From: Candidatus Melainabacteria bacterium
GTDB taxonomy: Bacteria > Cyanobacteriota > Vampirovibrionia > Obscuribacterales > Obscuribacteraceae
Direction of reading: 5' to 3'
NCBI GenBank assembly: GCA_016212515.1
Contig: JACRFZ010000029.1
Location: 62,001 to 126,000 of the forward strand
Length of the DNA: 64,000 bases
Positions 9,250-18,379 of this stretch are shown here, piece by piece. A program made the position numbers and the translations under genes. Within the stretch, counting starts at the first letter, position 1. Every line of letters starts with the position of its first letter. The notes beneath the pieces were generated by a model that saw only the letters and a program-made list of their open reading frames with translations, made no database searches and had not been told where the DNA came from.

Positions 9250-10925
9250 GGATAGCGTTCCTGGCCTCGGCAGTGGTGCTTACCCTTACTTCTTGCACCA
9301 CAGGCGGTGAACCTCTCGAACTAAGTGTCGACGGTGAAACGGTCTCGCAGGAATATTCCGGCAACCGCGACAGGTTCAAACCCAGAGCGGAAGCGGCAGA
9401 CTCGCTCTGGCTCGCTGCCGGCGCAATAGAAACTTTTCCCTACCTGCCGGAAACAGATGCACATGAACACCTGCATGAACTCGCAGAAAAGCAATTGAAC
9501 ACAGATCCCTTTGCCGCCGATGGACACCGAGCCGTAGCCTGGATTTACTACAACGAAACCAATTTCATAGAGATGGCCAACTGTGCGGCCAGGGCGGTTG
9601 TTCTCAGTCCCGCCAGCAAAATCAACCGCCTCTGCCTGAGCCTTTCCATGGCCGGAAAAGGTGCTCATCAGCAGGCTTTCGAAATGGCCTCGGAGGCTCT
9701 GGCTTTGCCTCCTTCCGTCAATGTACCGGAGAAAGACTGCCGCCTCTACCTGTGCCGAGCCGCCAGTGCACTCAATTCCAACCGATACCAGACAAGTCTG
9801 GCAGATTCTGATCTAGCCCTCAACACAATGCCTGAGCATATTTACGCTAATCTCTTACGGGGAGAGTCCCTGACCGGTCTTGAACGCAACAAAGAAGCAC
9901 TGACTTGCTTCCAAAAGAGTCTCAACTCTATTAAAAATAGGGACACGGCACCATACACCTTACTTAAGGCGGAAACTTTGCTGGCAAGAGCCAGAGCTTA
10001 CTTGCTGCTTGGCCAAAAGGATGCCGCAAGAGCCGACCTGGAACAAACTCTAGCGCTCTGCCGCACATTGCTCCAAAAGATAGACCGGAAACTGCAAACG
10101 CAAAGACAACTACAAACGCAGAGACAACTGCAAACGCAGAGACAAACGCAAACGCAGAGACAACTGCAATCTGAAACGCAACTGCATCCGCAAAAGCAAC
10201 TGCATTCGGAAACAACCGATGCCGGGAAGGAAGCTGAAAACTCCTACATTGCCTATCTCAAGCCGAACGCGTATTACTTTGCCGGGTTAGCGGCCCACCG
10301 GCTGGGCCGAATGAAGGAAGCAGATGAACTCTTTCTGGAAGCCTCCAATCTTCGTCCCAACTGGTACTTGCCTAGAGTGGAAAGAGCCGCCGCCCTCTTA
10401 AGCCGGGGACAGCAAGAAGAGGCCTTCCGGCAATGCCGACTGGCCAGCCTGCTTGCACCCAGGTCGGCCCTGGCCAAATCAATGCTGGCTCTAACAGAGC
10501 AAATGCAAGGAGAATTCGGCAGTGCCTTCTTGCATGCGCGGGAAGCCCTCAAACTCAATGAGCTTCAACCGGAAGCCTGGTTTGTTCTGGCCTTCGCCAA
10601 CTTTCAAGACCCCAAAACCGCCCAGGCCTTGGCCATGACAGCCAGTCGCCTGGCTCCGGCCAACACTGCCGGCAAGGTAGCGCAAACTTGGGCGTTGTTA
10701 GCCGACAAACGCCCGCACGAAGCCCTGTCCATTGCCAATCAAGTTGTAGATATGGAGCCCTTCCAGCCCGATCATTATGCCATGCGCGCCCATTGCTACC
10801 TGCAAGACAACAAACTTGACCTGGCCCTCAAGGACATTGCCAGAGCTCGTAACATGCTGCCGGAAGCAACCCGCTTCAAAGAGTTCATGGAACAAATCGA
10901 GACACAAAAGGCAAAAACTAAATAG
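9237..10925 (+). CDS. TPR lipoprotein with Gln-rich insert
   Basis: 562 residues. A short signal sequence ends in LTSC, a clear lipobox, so the mature protein should be anchored by Cys19 to a membrane on the outer side of the cytoplasmic membrane. The body is TPR-like throughout (for example YANLLRGESLTGLERNKEAL and YYFAGLAAHRLGRMKEADEL). Between two TPR blocks, at about residues 286-325, sits a Gln/Thr/Arg tract built on LQTQRQ. The gene overlaps the end of the preceding gene by 13 bases. Its partner is unknown; a scaffold role in the envelope is an inference from the repeat type. Confidence 0.85.
   Translation: MAGLRIAFLASAVVLTLTSCTTGGEPLELSVDGETVSQEYSGNRDRFKPRAEAADSLWLAAGAIETFPYLPETDAHEHLHELAEKQLNTDPFAADGHRAVAWIYYNETNFIEMANCAARAVVLSPASKINRLCLSLSMAGKGAHQQAFEMASEALALPPSVNVPEKDCRLYLCRAASALNSNRYQTSLADSDLALNTMPEHIYANLLRGESLTGLERNKEALTCFQKSLNSIKNRDTAPYTLLKAETLLARARAYLLLGQKDAARADLEQTLALCRTLLQKIDRKLQTQRQLQTQRQLQTQRQTQTQRQLQSETQLHPQKQLHSETTDAGKEAENSYIAYLKPNAYYFAGLAAHRLGRMKEADELFLEASNLRPNWYLPRVERAAALLSRGQQEEAFRQCRLASLLAPRSALAKSMLALTEQMQGEFGSAFLHAREALKLNELQPEAWFVLAFANFQDPKTAQALAMTASRLAPANTAGKVAQTWALLADKRPHEALSIANQVVDMEPFQPDHYAMRAHCYLQDNKLDLALKDIARARNMLPEATRFKEFMEQIETQKAKTK
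10091..10210 (+). repeat. 18-bp tandem repeats encoding a Gln-rich tract
   Basis: Units of about 18 bases (LQTQRQ and shorter TQRQ variants) repeat five times, then decay to LQSETQLHPQKQLHSET. The tract interrupts the TPR array and is likely a variable-length linker. Confidence 0.85.
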
Positions 10926-11176
10926 CTGCAGTCATCGCAGCGCCTAAGACTGCGAAGCCTTACAACTACCGCCACTCAGAACCTCAGCCGGCCACTGTCA
11001 GTCTTTTCATGTACCGGGGCGCACAGGAAATTTTGTCGAAAATCTCGCGCCACGGCCTGAACTACGCAAACGCGAGCAAATAAGCGAAATTATCAATAAT
11101 TTCTTGCACGCCTAAGTTTGTGAAAACAGAGCCCGGTCGTCTCATCTGCCAAAGACTGCACCTCCGGCAACTGCCG

Positions 11177-12181
11177 CTAGAAACCCTGGTCTACTTTCTT
11201 CACCCTAGCCAGGTCGCGCTTCTCTGCCGACTTATCACCCAGTTTGGCATAGCAAGCCGCTCGCCTTACGAGCACCGGTCGGGTATCCGGCACCTTTTCC
11301 AGAGCCAGGCTCCATTGCTCAACGGCACCGGCATAATCCCCGAGACCTTCCAAGGCTTTGGCTTTGATGGGCAAAACAAAAATTGCTTCCCTGCAGTTAT
11401 TTTTGCCGCTCAACTGTAATACCTTGTCACTGGCCGTAAGAGCGCCCTTCCAGTTCTTCAACCCCAACTCCATTTCGGCCAAGGTGTACCAGTGTTCCTT
11501 TCGAGCAGGGTCAATATGAATAGCCTTGACCATCAGCTCTTTTCCTTCTTCGAATTTGCCTAAACTGCGAGCGATTCTGGCGGTGCGATAGTAAGCGCCG
11601 GCCAGAGAAGGATTGGCCTTAATCATGACTTTCCCGGCCTCATAGGCCTCCTCCAGACAATCCCCGCTTTCGAAGCCGGATAGTGCCACCAGACAGGCAT
11701 CGCTATTGGGATTGCGGCAGTGAATCGCCGCTAGAAAGTACTTCTTGGCTTCCTCCTCTTTGTCCAGCATCAATTGCACGCGCCCCATCTGGGCTAGAAA
11801 GCGTGAATTATGCGGATCCCGGGCGAGCGCCTGAAGGGCTTGTTTCTCGGCCAGGGTAAACTGCCTTCGACTGATGGAGAGGGAACTCTCAGCCAACTTA
11901 ATATAGCCGGCATCTTCACCGGCACTGCGGGCCTGTGCAAGATACTTTTCGGCTTCGTTGAAGGCTTTTCCTTTTGCAGTGCCCTGCAAAACCATCAAAC
12001 TATTGAAGGCATGTTTCAGTTCCCAGGGGCTGGGATCTACAAACAGAGTCGGTCTAGCATGAGCGGGACAGCCAGGTGCCAGTATGCCGGGTCCGTAATA
12101 GGTAGCCGACTCATCCATCGGCAGCGTGACAGGAACCACAATTAGAGAGAGTGCAGGAAGGAGCATTCGATAGCAATTCAT
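11177..12181 (-). CDS. Exported TPR-repeat protein
   Basis: 334 residues. It starts with a signal peptide-like segment (MNCYRMLLPALSLIVVPVTL), then several TPR units, among them LAEKQALQALARDPHNSRFL, AGAYYRTARIARSLGKFEEG and EHWYTLAEMELGLKNWKGAL. GGAG lies eight bases before the ATG. It ends close to the response regulator start on the same strand (45 bases downstream of that gene's stop), so regulator and TPR protein could be one transcript. No enzymatic domain is visible. Confidence 0.82.
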   Translation of the reverse strand: MNCYRMLLPALSLIVVPVTLPMDESATYYGPGILAPGCPAHARPTLFVDPSPWELKHAFNSLMVLQGTAKGKAFNEAEKYLAQARSAGEDAGYIKLAESSLSISRRQFTLAEKQALQALARDPHNSRFLAQMGRVQLMLDKEEEAKKYFLAAIHCRNPNSDACLVALSGFESGDCLEEAYEAGKVMIKANPSLAGAYYRTARIARSLGKFEEGKELMVKAIHIDPARKEHWYTLAEMELGLKNWKGALTASDKVLQLSGKNNCREAIFVLPIKAKALEGLGDYAGAVEQWSLALEKVPDTRPVLVRRAACYAKLGDKSAEKRDLARVKKVDQGF

Positions 12182-12226
12182 AAAGCAAGCTCCACAGATC
12201 CAAAGACTCAGATGGTAGGCAATTCC

Positions 12227-12895
12227 TCAAACAACTTTGTAGCCCAGGCCTTTCACGGTGACGATTAGCGAATTTTCGCCTTCCCCATCAATTTTCTTAC
12301 GCAAACGAGTAACACACTGCCTGACGGCATCTTCGGAGCTGTCCGATTCGGAATGCCAGACCTTGTTGAGCAGGTCATCAACGCTAAAAACCTGCCCCCG
12401 GTGCCGTACAAGAAATTCCAGCAGGGAAATTTCCTTGGCTAAAAGGTTCAATTCCTCTTGCCCCCGCATCACTTTATGAAATTTCAGGTCAATTTGCAGG
12501 GGACCCAGTTGCACCAGCTCCGAGACCATTGGCTCCGGGCGACGCAAGAGTGCCCGCACCCGGGCGGAAAGCTCTTTCATGCTGAAGGGCTTGGGCAAAT
12601 AATCGTCGGCACCGGCGTCAAGCCCGGTGACTCGGTCTTCCACCGATGACTTACCGGTGAGCATAAGAATGGGCAGAGTTCCACCGCGACTGCGATACTC
12701 GCCGCAAACCTCGACACCCGACTTCCTGGGCAAGTCCCAGTCTAAAACCACTAGATCATACTGGTAGAGCTTGAGTCTTTGGGAAGCTTCCAGACCGCAG
12801 TCCACGTGCTCCACCACATTAGACTCAAACTCAAGAGCATCCACAATGGCCTCGGCCACTGCTTGATCGTCTTCCACCAAAAGAATTTTAGCCAC
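12227..12895 (-). CDS. OmpR/PhoB-family response regulator (orphan)
   Basis: A 222-residue two-component regulator. The receiver domain has the acidic pocket at VEDD (residues 7-10), the phospho-acceptor Asp52 in VVLDWDLPRKSG, the Thr in LMLTGKSS and the Lys in DYLPKPFS. The C-terminal winged helix ends in TRLRKKIDGEGENSLIVTVK and GLGYKVV, the usual DNA-binding hairpin. It starts with GTG at 12895. No histidine kinase lies nearby, so the sensor must be elsewhere. The region upstream of its promoter side holds the alternating tandem repeat at 13021-13166; whether that array serves as an operator is unknown. Confidence 0.95.
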   Translation of the reverse strand: MAKILLVEDDQAVAEAIVDALEFESNVVEHVDCGLEASQRLKLYQYDLVVLDWDLPRKSGVEVCGEYRSRGGTLPILMLTGKSSVEDRVTGLDAGADDYLPKPFSMKELSARVRALLRRPEPMVSELVQLGPLQIDLKFHKVMRGQEELNLLAKEISLLEFLVRHRGQVFSVDDLLNKVWHSESDSSEDAVRQCVTRLRKKIDGEGENSLIVTVKGLGYKVV

Positions 12896-13020
12896 GCTTA
12901 AGTCCTATCTTTGTCGCCGACCTTGTCAACCTGAAACTGCGCCAGGCCACTATTGTTCCACACAAGATAGTCTTAAACTGCATGGCATCCAAGCCAAGCC
13001 CCAAAGGACGTTGACATGCC

Positions 13021-13166
13021 GACATCTGAGCCCGAAGCCGCTCCGACATAACCGACGTCTGAGCGAAGCCGCTCCGACATAACCGACATCTGAGCCCGAA
13101 GCCGCTCCGACATAACCGCCATCTGAGCGAAGCCGCTCCGACATAACCGACGTCTGAGCCCGACGC
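13021..13166. repeat. Alternating 33/31-bp tandem repeat
   Basis: Four full units and one partial lie back to back: 13021-13053 (33), 13054-13084 (31), 13085-13117 (33), 13118-13148 (31), 13149-13166 (part). Each unit carries TCTGAGC, then CC in the long form only, then GAAGCCGCTCCGACATAACC. There are no unique spacers, so this is not a CRISPR array. It lies between the 3' end of the hydrolase gene and the regulator gene's upstream side. Confidence 0.95.
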
Positions 13167-13191
13167 AATTGCCTGGGAGTGCCAGCGGCTC

Positions 13192-15063
13192 TTAAGCCTG
13201 ACCGTTATCGTTCAAGCGGATACCGTAAAGTGGTTGGCCATTTCGCACGAACCGACCGAAAGCGCTCATGAGGGGCTGATTGGATTTCCAGGTGCCGGAG
13301 CTGGAAGAGTTGGCGCCTACATAAATCTGTCCATCGGGACCAATCCGCTCCACGATACCGATGTGATCGGAACCGCCGGCGCGACCGGGACCACCGAAGA
13401 CTACGTCGCCGGGCTTCACATCTCTGATGCTGACCTTGTCGGCACCTCTCCGCAAGAGCTGCTGGGCGAGAGCATGGGCACCTGCCATCGGATCTACATC
13501 CACACCGGCCTGGCGGAGTACTTCCGATACGGAAGCAGCGCAGCCCAGACGTCCACCCTGCACGGAAGCAGCAAATCTGGTCCACATAGCGTTACCGTGA
13601 GCATCTTTAGAGGCGGCAACAATACCGTTAGCATCGCCGTTCCACTCGAAACCTTCGCCGCGGTTCTGGGTAGCGGCAGCAGCCAACTGCCATTTATTCT
13701 TGGCAGCGCTCATGTAGTCCCTGTTGCCGGCATCAGCCATGTCTTCGGCGGTGGGCACGCGGCCCAGGTGCATAGCCAGGGCTATCTGACCGGGATCGAC
13801 TTCTTTGCCGGGGTTCTGCTCGGCAATGGTTTTGGAGTAGTTATTGATCAGATCTTTGGCAGCCAGTTCCTGCACTTCCTTGCCAAAGGTGCCGAGGATA
13901 TCTTTTCTGTCCTGCTCGGTGAGCTTGCCCTGCTCGGTGCCTTCCATTTTCTTGAGCACGTCGGGGGTTTCGCCCTTGGCCAACTGCTCTTTCATTTTCT
14001 TCATGCGGGCAGCAGTACCGGGAGGTACCAGCCCCTTACGCTCTTGTTCTTCCAGCGCTTCAATATCGAGCCCGGAAAGCCAGGAGCGGAAATGATCGGC
14101 CGTCATACCGTAAGCGCCTACGGCATGACCACGTCCACGGCGATAACCGATATGCTCGTGGTCGCCTTTGGAACCATTCAAGCTGGAAACCGTGTCTTTG
14201 ATCAGTTCAACAGCATCGACTTTACCGTTGCGAGCTTTGAAATCACGTCCGGGGAACATGTCGGACACTTCGCCGGAGGAAAGTCGTCCACCGCTTCTGG
14301 AACCGGTGAAACGATTGCCGCCTTGCACGGCACCGGCATCGGAACCATCAGGAACGTTGGCTCTCTGTCCGGCTCTTCTAGCAGCCGCGGCAGCTTCCTC
14401 GGGCACCAGACCCTGGGGATTTTCAAGATCGATGCCTTTGCCGGCCAGGGCCGGATTCTGCTCTTTCAATCTGGCATCGAGATATTTATATAGTTCGGCT
14501 ACCGACTTCTGCTGCGCCTCTGTCGGATTGACGGCACCATCAGGACGCTCAAGTCCTACGATTACATTGCCGCTGCTCAAGATCTCGGGATTATTGATCA
14601 TCTCGACCCGACCATCGGCTTTTACGATCAGGTCGGGCTTTTTACCCTGCTGTTCAAGGGTATCGGCAAAGCCTACTTCGATCTTCGGCTTTTCAAAGGA
14701 AGTAATTGGTCTGGGCTCAGACTTAGTGGTGTCGCTGAAGTTGTCGCGACCCTTTGCTGTAGAATCGGCAATTACACCAGCTTTTACCAGATCATCGAGG
14801 GACTTCTTAGGACTGAGGGTCCCTTCGGTCAAGGTCATGGGCTGCAAATTGGTTGCCGCCGTGTTGTCTGTTGTGCTGGTCTGGCGCAAAATATCACCGC
14901 GACCATCCAGCGAGGCCATTTGCAGGCGTCCTCTGGCGTGCTTCTGCCCAGTTCCCACGGAACTATCCCCGGCATCTGCTCCCACATCTAAGGAGCCGGC
15001 ACCGGAACCAAGCGACAGGCCGGAACCCGCGTGGGAAAATTTGATAGGTTTATGTGATTCCAC
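13192..15063 (-). CDS. Large putative peptidoglycan hydrolase (lysozyme-like plus NlpC/P60-CHAP-like)
   Basis: 623 residues. The first 230 are low-complexity and polar with no Sec signal. The middle (about 290-470) contains GRGHAVGAYGMTADHFRSWL and DPGQIALAMHLGRVP, the pattern of a transglycosylase/lysozyme-like fold. The last 130 form a papain-like amidase: a candidate catalytic Cys in GRLGCAASVSEVLRQAG, a beta strand PGDVVFGG and the His in GSDHIGIVERIG. Cleavage of murein is therefore likely, though each active site is only inferred. The start is GTG at 15063 with GGAG upstream. Without a signal peptide it may leave the cell through a non-Sec route or act in lysis. An open frame on the opposite strand is a shadow. 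Confidence 0.72.
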   Translation of the reverse strand: MESHKPIKFSHAGSGLSLGSGAGSLDVGADAGDSSVGTGQKHARGRLQMASLDGRGDILRQTSTTDNTAATNLQPMTLTEGTLSPKKSLDDLVKAGVIADSTAKGRDNFSDTTKSEPRPITSFEKPKIEVGFADTLEQQGKKPDLIVKADGRVEMINNPEILSSGNVIVGLERPDGAVNPTEAQQKSVAELYKYLDARLKEQNPALAGKGIDLENPQGLVPEEAAAAARRAGQRANVPDGSDAGAVQGGNRFTGSRSGGRLSSGEVSDMFPGRDFKARNGKVDAVELIKDTVSSLNGSKGDHEHIGYRRGRGHAVGAYGMTADHFRSWLSGLDIEALEEQERKGLVPPGTAARMKKMKEQLAKGETPDVLKKMEGTEQGKLTEQDRKDILGTFGKEVQELAAKDLINNYSKTIAEQNPGKEVDPGQIALAMHLGRVPTAEDMADAGNRDYMSAAKNKWQLAAAATQNRGEGFEWNGDANGIVAASKDAHGNAMWTRFAASVQGGRLGCAASVSEVLRQAGVDVDPMAGAHALAQQLLRRGADKVSIRDVKPGDVVFGGPGRAGGSDHIGIVERIGPDGQIYVGANSSSSGTWKSNQPLMSAFGRFVRNGQPLYGIRLNDNGQA

Positions 15064-15352
15064 AGTAGTTTTCTCCGTACCTTAAGAAATCGGGGGTATT
15101 TGGGGAGCTAAGGTTCAGCACATCAAGGCTGTTTCGAAAACCATGCCTCAATATATGTCAGATAGCCGAAAGTGCACAGTGGGCCGGCTACGTAGGAATC
15201 CCATGAATTGCATTAAATTAGCCCCCAAATTGCCACATTTAACTGCAAAACTAGCCGAAGCGCCCCCCTATGCAGAGCCGGGCGCTCTTTAACAGGCCCA
15301 GCTTGCACTGCTAGAATCGCTTTATCCCGCAAGCTAAAAAGGCCGCCTACGA

Positions 15353-15913
15353 ATGAAAAGGTCAATGACCCTGCAACTCCTCTCCCTGCTCTGCCTGCCC
15401 ACACTACTCACGGCCTGCTCCCAGAGCGGAGACAACACCGCCGCAGCCGGCCAAACCGCACAGACAGCAAACGCTTCAGGTGAAACTTCCGGCACCGAGG
15501 GCGGCGAGCCAAAGTGGAACATCAGCAGACGAGCCTCTGATGATCCGGAAATCGCCGCCGCCAAGAGTGAAGCGCAAAAGCACTGGCATATGTTTCGCGA
15601 CAAATTCGCAAGCGCCCAGTCAAAATCACAGTTCAGCATCAAGGTTCCCTTCAGCGAAGGGGGGCAAACTGAGCACATGTGGCTGGAAGTAAATTCCATA
15701 GACGGCGAAGAAATCAGCGGCACCCTGAGCAATACGCCCGACGTTCTGAAAAATATGAGAGAAGGTCAAATTATAAAAGTGCCGAGATCGGAAATCGAAG
15801 ACTGGTCTTATCCTGCTGAAGGCAAGCAAATCGGCGGCTGGAGCATCGCGGTTTTCGTAAAAAGAAACCCTGAGCTAAAAGACAAGCTGCCGGTCTACGA
15901 ACAGCCCAAATAA
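15353..15913 (+). CDS. Lipoprotein with DUF2314 (YegJ-like) domain
   Basis: 186 residues. The signal sequence ends in LLTAC, a good lipobox with Cys22. After a 35-residue Ala/Thr/Gly linker, the C-terminal 130 residues match the DUF2314 pattern: AKSEAQKHWHMFRDKFASAQ, a segment FSIKVPFSEGGQTEHMWLEV, and the closing EGQIIKVPRSEIEDWSY. In that family the fold is seen in small stand-alone proteins of unknown role. It stands alone between divergent and convergent neighbours, so it is probably monocistronic. Confidence 0.82.
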   Translation: MKRSMTLQLLSLLCLPTLLTACSQSGDNTAAAGQTAQTANASGETSGTEGGEPKWNISRRASDDPEIAAAKSEAQKHWHMFRDKFASAQSKSQFSIKVPFSEGGQTEHMWLEVNSIDGEEISGTLSNTPDVLKNMREGQIIKVPRSEIEDWSYPAEGKQIGGWSIAVFVKRNPELKDKLPVYEQPK

Positions 15914-16190
15914 GCACCCCATCTCACTTTCAGAAACTCCGACGGCAGCTCAAGGCGACAGTCGCTCAAAAAGAATCGCGCCCGGCGGCTCTTTCGAACC
16001 ACCGGACTCGAATCTCTACCTCCCCACGAAAAGCAATCAAATAGACCGGCTGTGTTGACTTACATTTATTGCCGCTTCTCTTGCGCCAGTGGCACCGCGT
16101 CTCTTTGTGCTACTAATCTATTGCCGCTTCCGTGAAAAAAACGTGAGCAAATTTAGAGTCTCCAAAAGATTTTTGACCCAGAAAATTACT

Positions 16191-17108
16191 CTAGCCTGTC
16201 GCCAGTGAAGCCCTGGTCAGACGCTCTTTCAAGGAATCATTCTTGAGTCGGCCCAGGACGCCTTCAAGGGTCCGGGGATTATCCAGCATGGCATGACCGA
16301 CCTTAAGTGAATTAATGGAATTCTTCTTGCCGCCATGTTCAGCTATGTACTGCTCTTTCAAGGCGCGAGTCAATTGGCGCAGTTCAGCCCTTGAGACTTC
16401 CCCGCCCATGCTCTCGAGAATCCGCTGAGCCGAGGCAAAGGGACCCTCACCGGCTTTTATCACGGAAGCATCCTTCAACTTGCCGTTGAGTGCCTTCTCT
16501 TCGCTGCCGCCGGGCTTGACGGCGGTAGCTTTCTCTTCCAAGGCGGCAAGGCGGTCCTGCCTGCTAAAGATTCCTTTTGTATATGACTCTTTCGATATAT
16601 TGCCGTTCTCGTCTTTGAATGCCTTCAGCGATGGACTATCGAAGCCCCTTTCAAGCATGGCCACAGACTGCACGAAATCTTGCGGATACTTCTGATTGCC
16701 GCTCTTACCGTCACCATTGAGGTCGACTTCTTTGAGAAACTTGCGCATGCCTTGCCGGGTGATAGCCCCGCCCGAAGCCGGATCCAGTGCTTGCAAATGT
16801 TCCAGATGCGGGGCGGTACTATCCCGGAAGAGAGCGCCGCCGATTCGCTCCAGTGCTTGATTCTGGCTCTTGAAAGTAGTCACATCCCCCTCCGGGACAG
16901 GTGGCTGCTTCTGGTCACTGACCCTGGCTACTTCTGTTTTGCCAAGATCGCTTGAACCGCTCTTGCCGGGGTCGCCAGCACCAAAACGCAAAGCATCGGC
17001 CTGGGCCTGTAATCGCCCTTCGCCGCTGGAGCCGGACCCATCGTTACTTCGTACAGGCAAGTCTGTACGCTCTTCAACACCTGCAAAGGATTTTGCCGAC
17101 ATATGCAA
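16191..17108 (-). CDS. EF-hand-like calcium-binding protein, otherwise unknown
   Basis: 305 residues, no signal peptide. After 80 polar residues there is a helical core with two EF-hand-like loops: DLNGDGKSGNQK (about residue 134) and KDENGNISKESY (about 166). Both carry acidic or Asn ligands at loop positions 1, 3 and 5, so Ca2+ binding is plausible. The C-terminus is helical (AELRQLTRALKEQYIAEHGG). The polar, Gly/Ser-rich head without a Sec signal resembles that of the hydrolase two genes away, so the two may be exported the same way; this is inference. Confidence 0.65.
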   Translation of the reverse strand: MHMSAKSFAGVEERTDLPVRSNDGSGSSGEGRLQAQADALRFGAGDPGKSGSSDLGKTEVARVSDQKQPPVPEGDVTTFKSQNQALERIGGALFRDSTAPHLEHLQALDPASGGAITRQGMRKFLKEVDLNGDGKSGNQKYPQDFVQSVAMLERGFDSPSLKAFKDENGNISKESYTKGIFSRQDRLAALEEKATAVKPGGSEEKALNGKLKDASVIKAGEGPFASAQRILESMGGEVSRAELRQLTRALKEQYIAEHGGKKNSINSLKVGHAMLDNPRTLEGVLGRLKNDSLKERLTRASLATG

Positions 17109-17172
17109 TCAATCTCAAACTGAGGAAACGGGAGGTAGATTGCAGTCTAAGCGCCGAAGCGTAAAAAACTTG

Positions 17173-17592
17173 TTAATCCCCGGTCGGTCCGCCCGCACCC
17201 GGCTTCCTCGTCGCCGGCATAAGAACCAGCATGTGCACGATCAAGGACACAAGCAGCATGATTATTTCTAAATAGGGAGTCTCCGCACCGAAACCCTTGC
17301 TATTCTCGAAACGAGCAGCCGCCACAAAGGCCGAGGCCTGTTCCCAGATAAAAATCAAGGCACTGAGTAACAAATAGACAGCCGGTGCCGGCAACAACTT
17401 CAACTTGCCGGACACGACAAAAACCATTATTGCCGTAAGGGAAATCAGCCACTGAAATACCATCAAGCCAGGCATAAAAGAGAGAGCAAAAAAACTCTTG
17501 AAACCAAACAAAAGCCTGCTCGCCCAGAGAACAATCTGAATGGCGAAAGAAGCTATGGAGACAAAGAAATAGTAACGTTCAAACCACATCAA
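17173..17592 (-). CDS. Four-helix integral membrane protein, unknown
   Basis: 139 residues with four hydrophobic segments (YYFFVSIASFAIQIVLWASR, FFALSFMPGLMVFQWLISLT, a third around LPAPAVYLLLSALIFIW and a last one IIMLLVSLIVHMLVLMP). It lies downstream of the two SAF-domain genes on the same strand, 50 bases after the second, and could be part of their transcript. No family is recognised. Confidence 0.7.
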   Translation of the reverse strand: MMWFERYYFFVSIASFAIQIVLWASRLLFGFKSFFALSFMPGLMVFQWLISLTAIMVFVVSGKLKLLPAPAVYLLLSALIFIWEQASAFVAAARFENSKGFGAETPYLEIIMLLVSLIVHMLVLMPATRKPGAGGPTGD

Positions 17593-17642
17593 TTACTCTT
17601 CAATTTCTCCAGCCGCTCCGGTCTGACGAGACAAGCGAAACT

Positions 17643-17963
17643 CTATTCGAGCTCCTGCTCCAGTAAAACCTGCCCCTTGACCAGTCCGTAATGTGCTTTC
17701 TTACCAAGGGCCTGCTTTAACTGTTGCAGTTCTCCGCCCACCTGCCGATTAGCAAATACTTCCACTTCCTCAAGATGCTTAGAATCTAGCACTACCTGCG
17801 GTGGCACATCCATTTTCGCCTTGACGACTTTAACCATGACGGAAACATTTTCCAGCTTCTGTACATTTATCTCGCCCCGGGCCACTTCACAGCCGGCATA
17901 ATACCCCGACCAAACGAGAAACGGCACCAGTACCATGTAATAAGCAAAAGGTTTCAGATTCAC
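17643..17963 (-). CDS. Short SAF-domain (CpaB-like) membrane protein
   Basis: 106 residues: one N-terminal membrane helix (YYMVLVPFLVWSGYYAG) and a small beta domain with VMVKVVKAKMDVPPQVVLDS followed by GLVKGQVLLEQEL. This is the SAF pattern (a strand, 'dipPG' turn, 'l.pGq.l' ending) seen in CpaB/RcpC, which works with the secretin in Tad/Flp pili. It is far shorter than CpaB (250-300 residues). Its start overlaps the upstream SAF gene's stop by four bases (ATGA), so the two are coupled. TadE/TadG-like genes lie divergently close by, which supports the pilus-like reading. Confidence 0.62.
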   Translation of the reverse strand: MNLKPFAYYMVLVPFLVWSGYYAGCEVARGEINVQKLENVSVMVKVVKAKMDVPPQVVLDSKHLEEVEVFANRQVGGELQQLKQALGKKAHYGLVKGQVLLEQELE

Positions 17964-18379
17964 CTTACCCCTCCCACTTTTGGTTCGCTCTCACCATTCC
18001 GAGCGCTCCTCAAATTACTGTCGGCTTTCCCTATGGGTACTAGGTCATGACGGCTAACATAACCGCCTTTGCGTAAGGTCCACTTAACCTGACGCCCCAT
18101 GCACTCGGAGGCAAAACCGAGAGAATCGGCATAAACTTGAGGCATCTTGACCCTTACTTCCTCTACATTCTCGAATTCCACTTTGCCGGAGGCGGGAATA
18201 TCGCGCACAACTTTTACCAGTTGCAAGGTAATGGGCTCTTTGCCAATCAACGGTTGCTTTTTAAAATGATTCCAGGTTGAGGTGAAGCCCCAATAATAGC
18301 CCAATCCGGTAGAGCCAAGAAATATAGCCAGGCTGCCGAAAATTACCAGAAGTTGTTTGGTGGAATTGGAACTGTGCAT
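17960..18379 (-). CDS. Second short SAF-domain (CpaB-like) membrane protein
   Basis: 139 residues, a paralogue of the next gene downstream. A single N-terminal helix (LLVIFGSLAIFLGSTGLGYY) is followed by ITLQLVKVVRDIPASGKVEF, then VKMPQVYADSL and the closing WTLRKGGYVSRHDLVPIGKA, the SAF arrangement. It heads a minus-strand set (SAF, SAF, four-TM protein) that is divergent from TadE/TadG-like genes. The role in pilus assembly is an inference from domain type and context; no ATPase or secretin is in view. Confidence 0.62.
   Translation of the reverse strand: MHSSNSTKQLLVIFGSLAIFLGSTGLGYYWGFTSTWNHFKKQPLIGKEPITLQLVKVVRDIPASGKVEFENVEEVRVKMPQVYADSLGFASECMGRQVKWTLRKGGYVSRHDLVPIGKADSNLRSARNGESEPKVGGVR

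Noticed and set aside
13021-13166. CRISPR-like array of about 32-bp repeats
   Set aside because: Units are back to back with no unique spacers and no cas genes are near.
13234-14493. Long plus-strand open frame opposite the hydrolase gene
   Set aside because: No recognised domain or ribosome site; the minus strand shows clear amidase and lysozyme-like motifs over the same bases.
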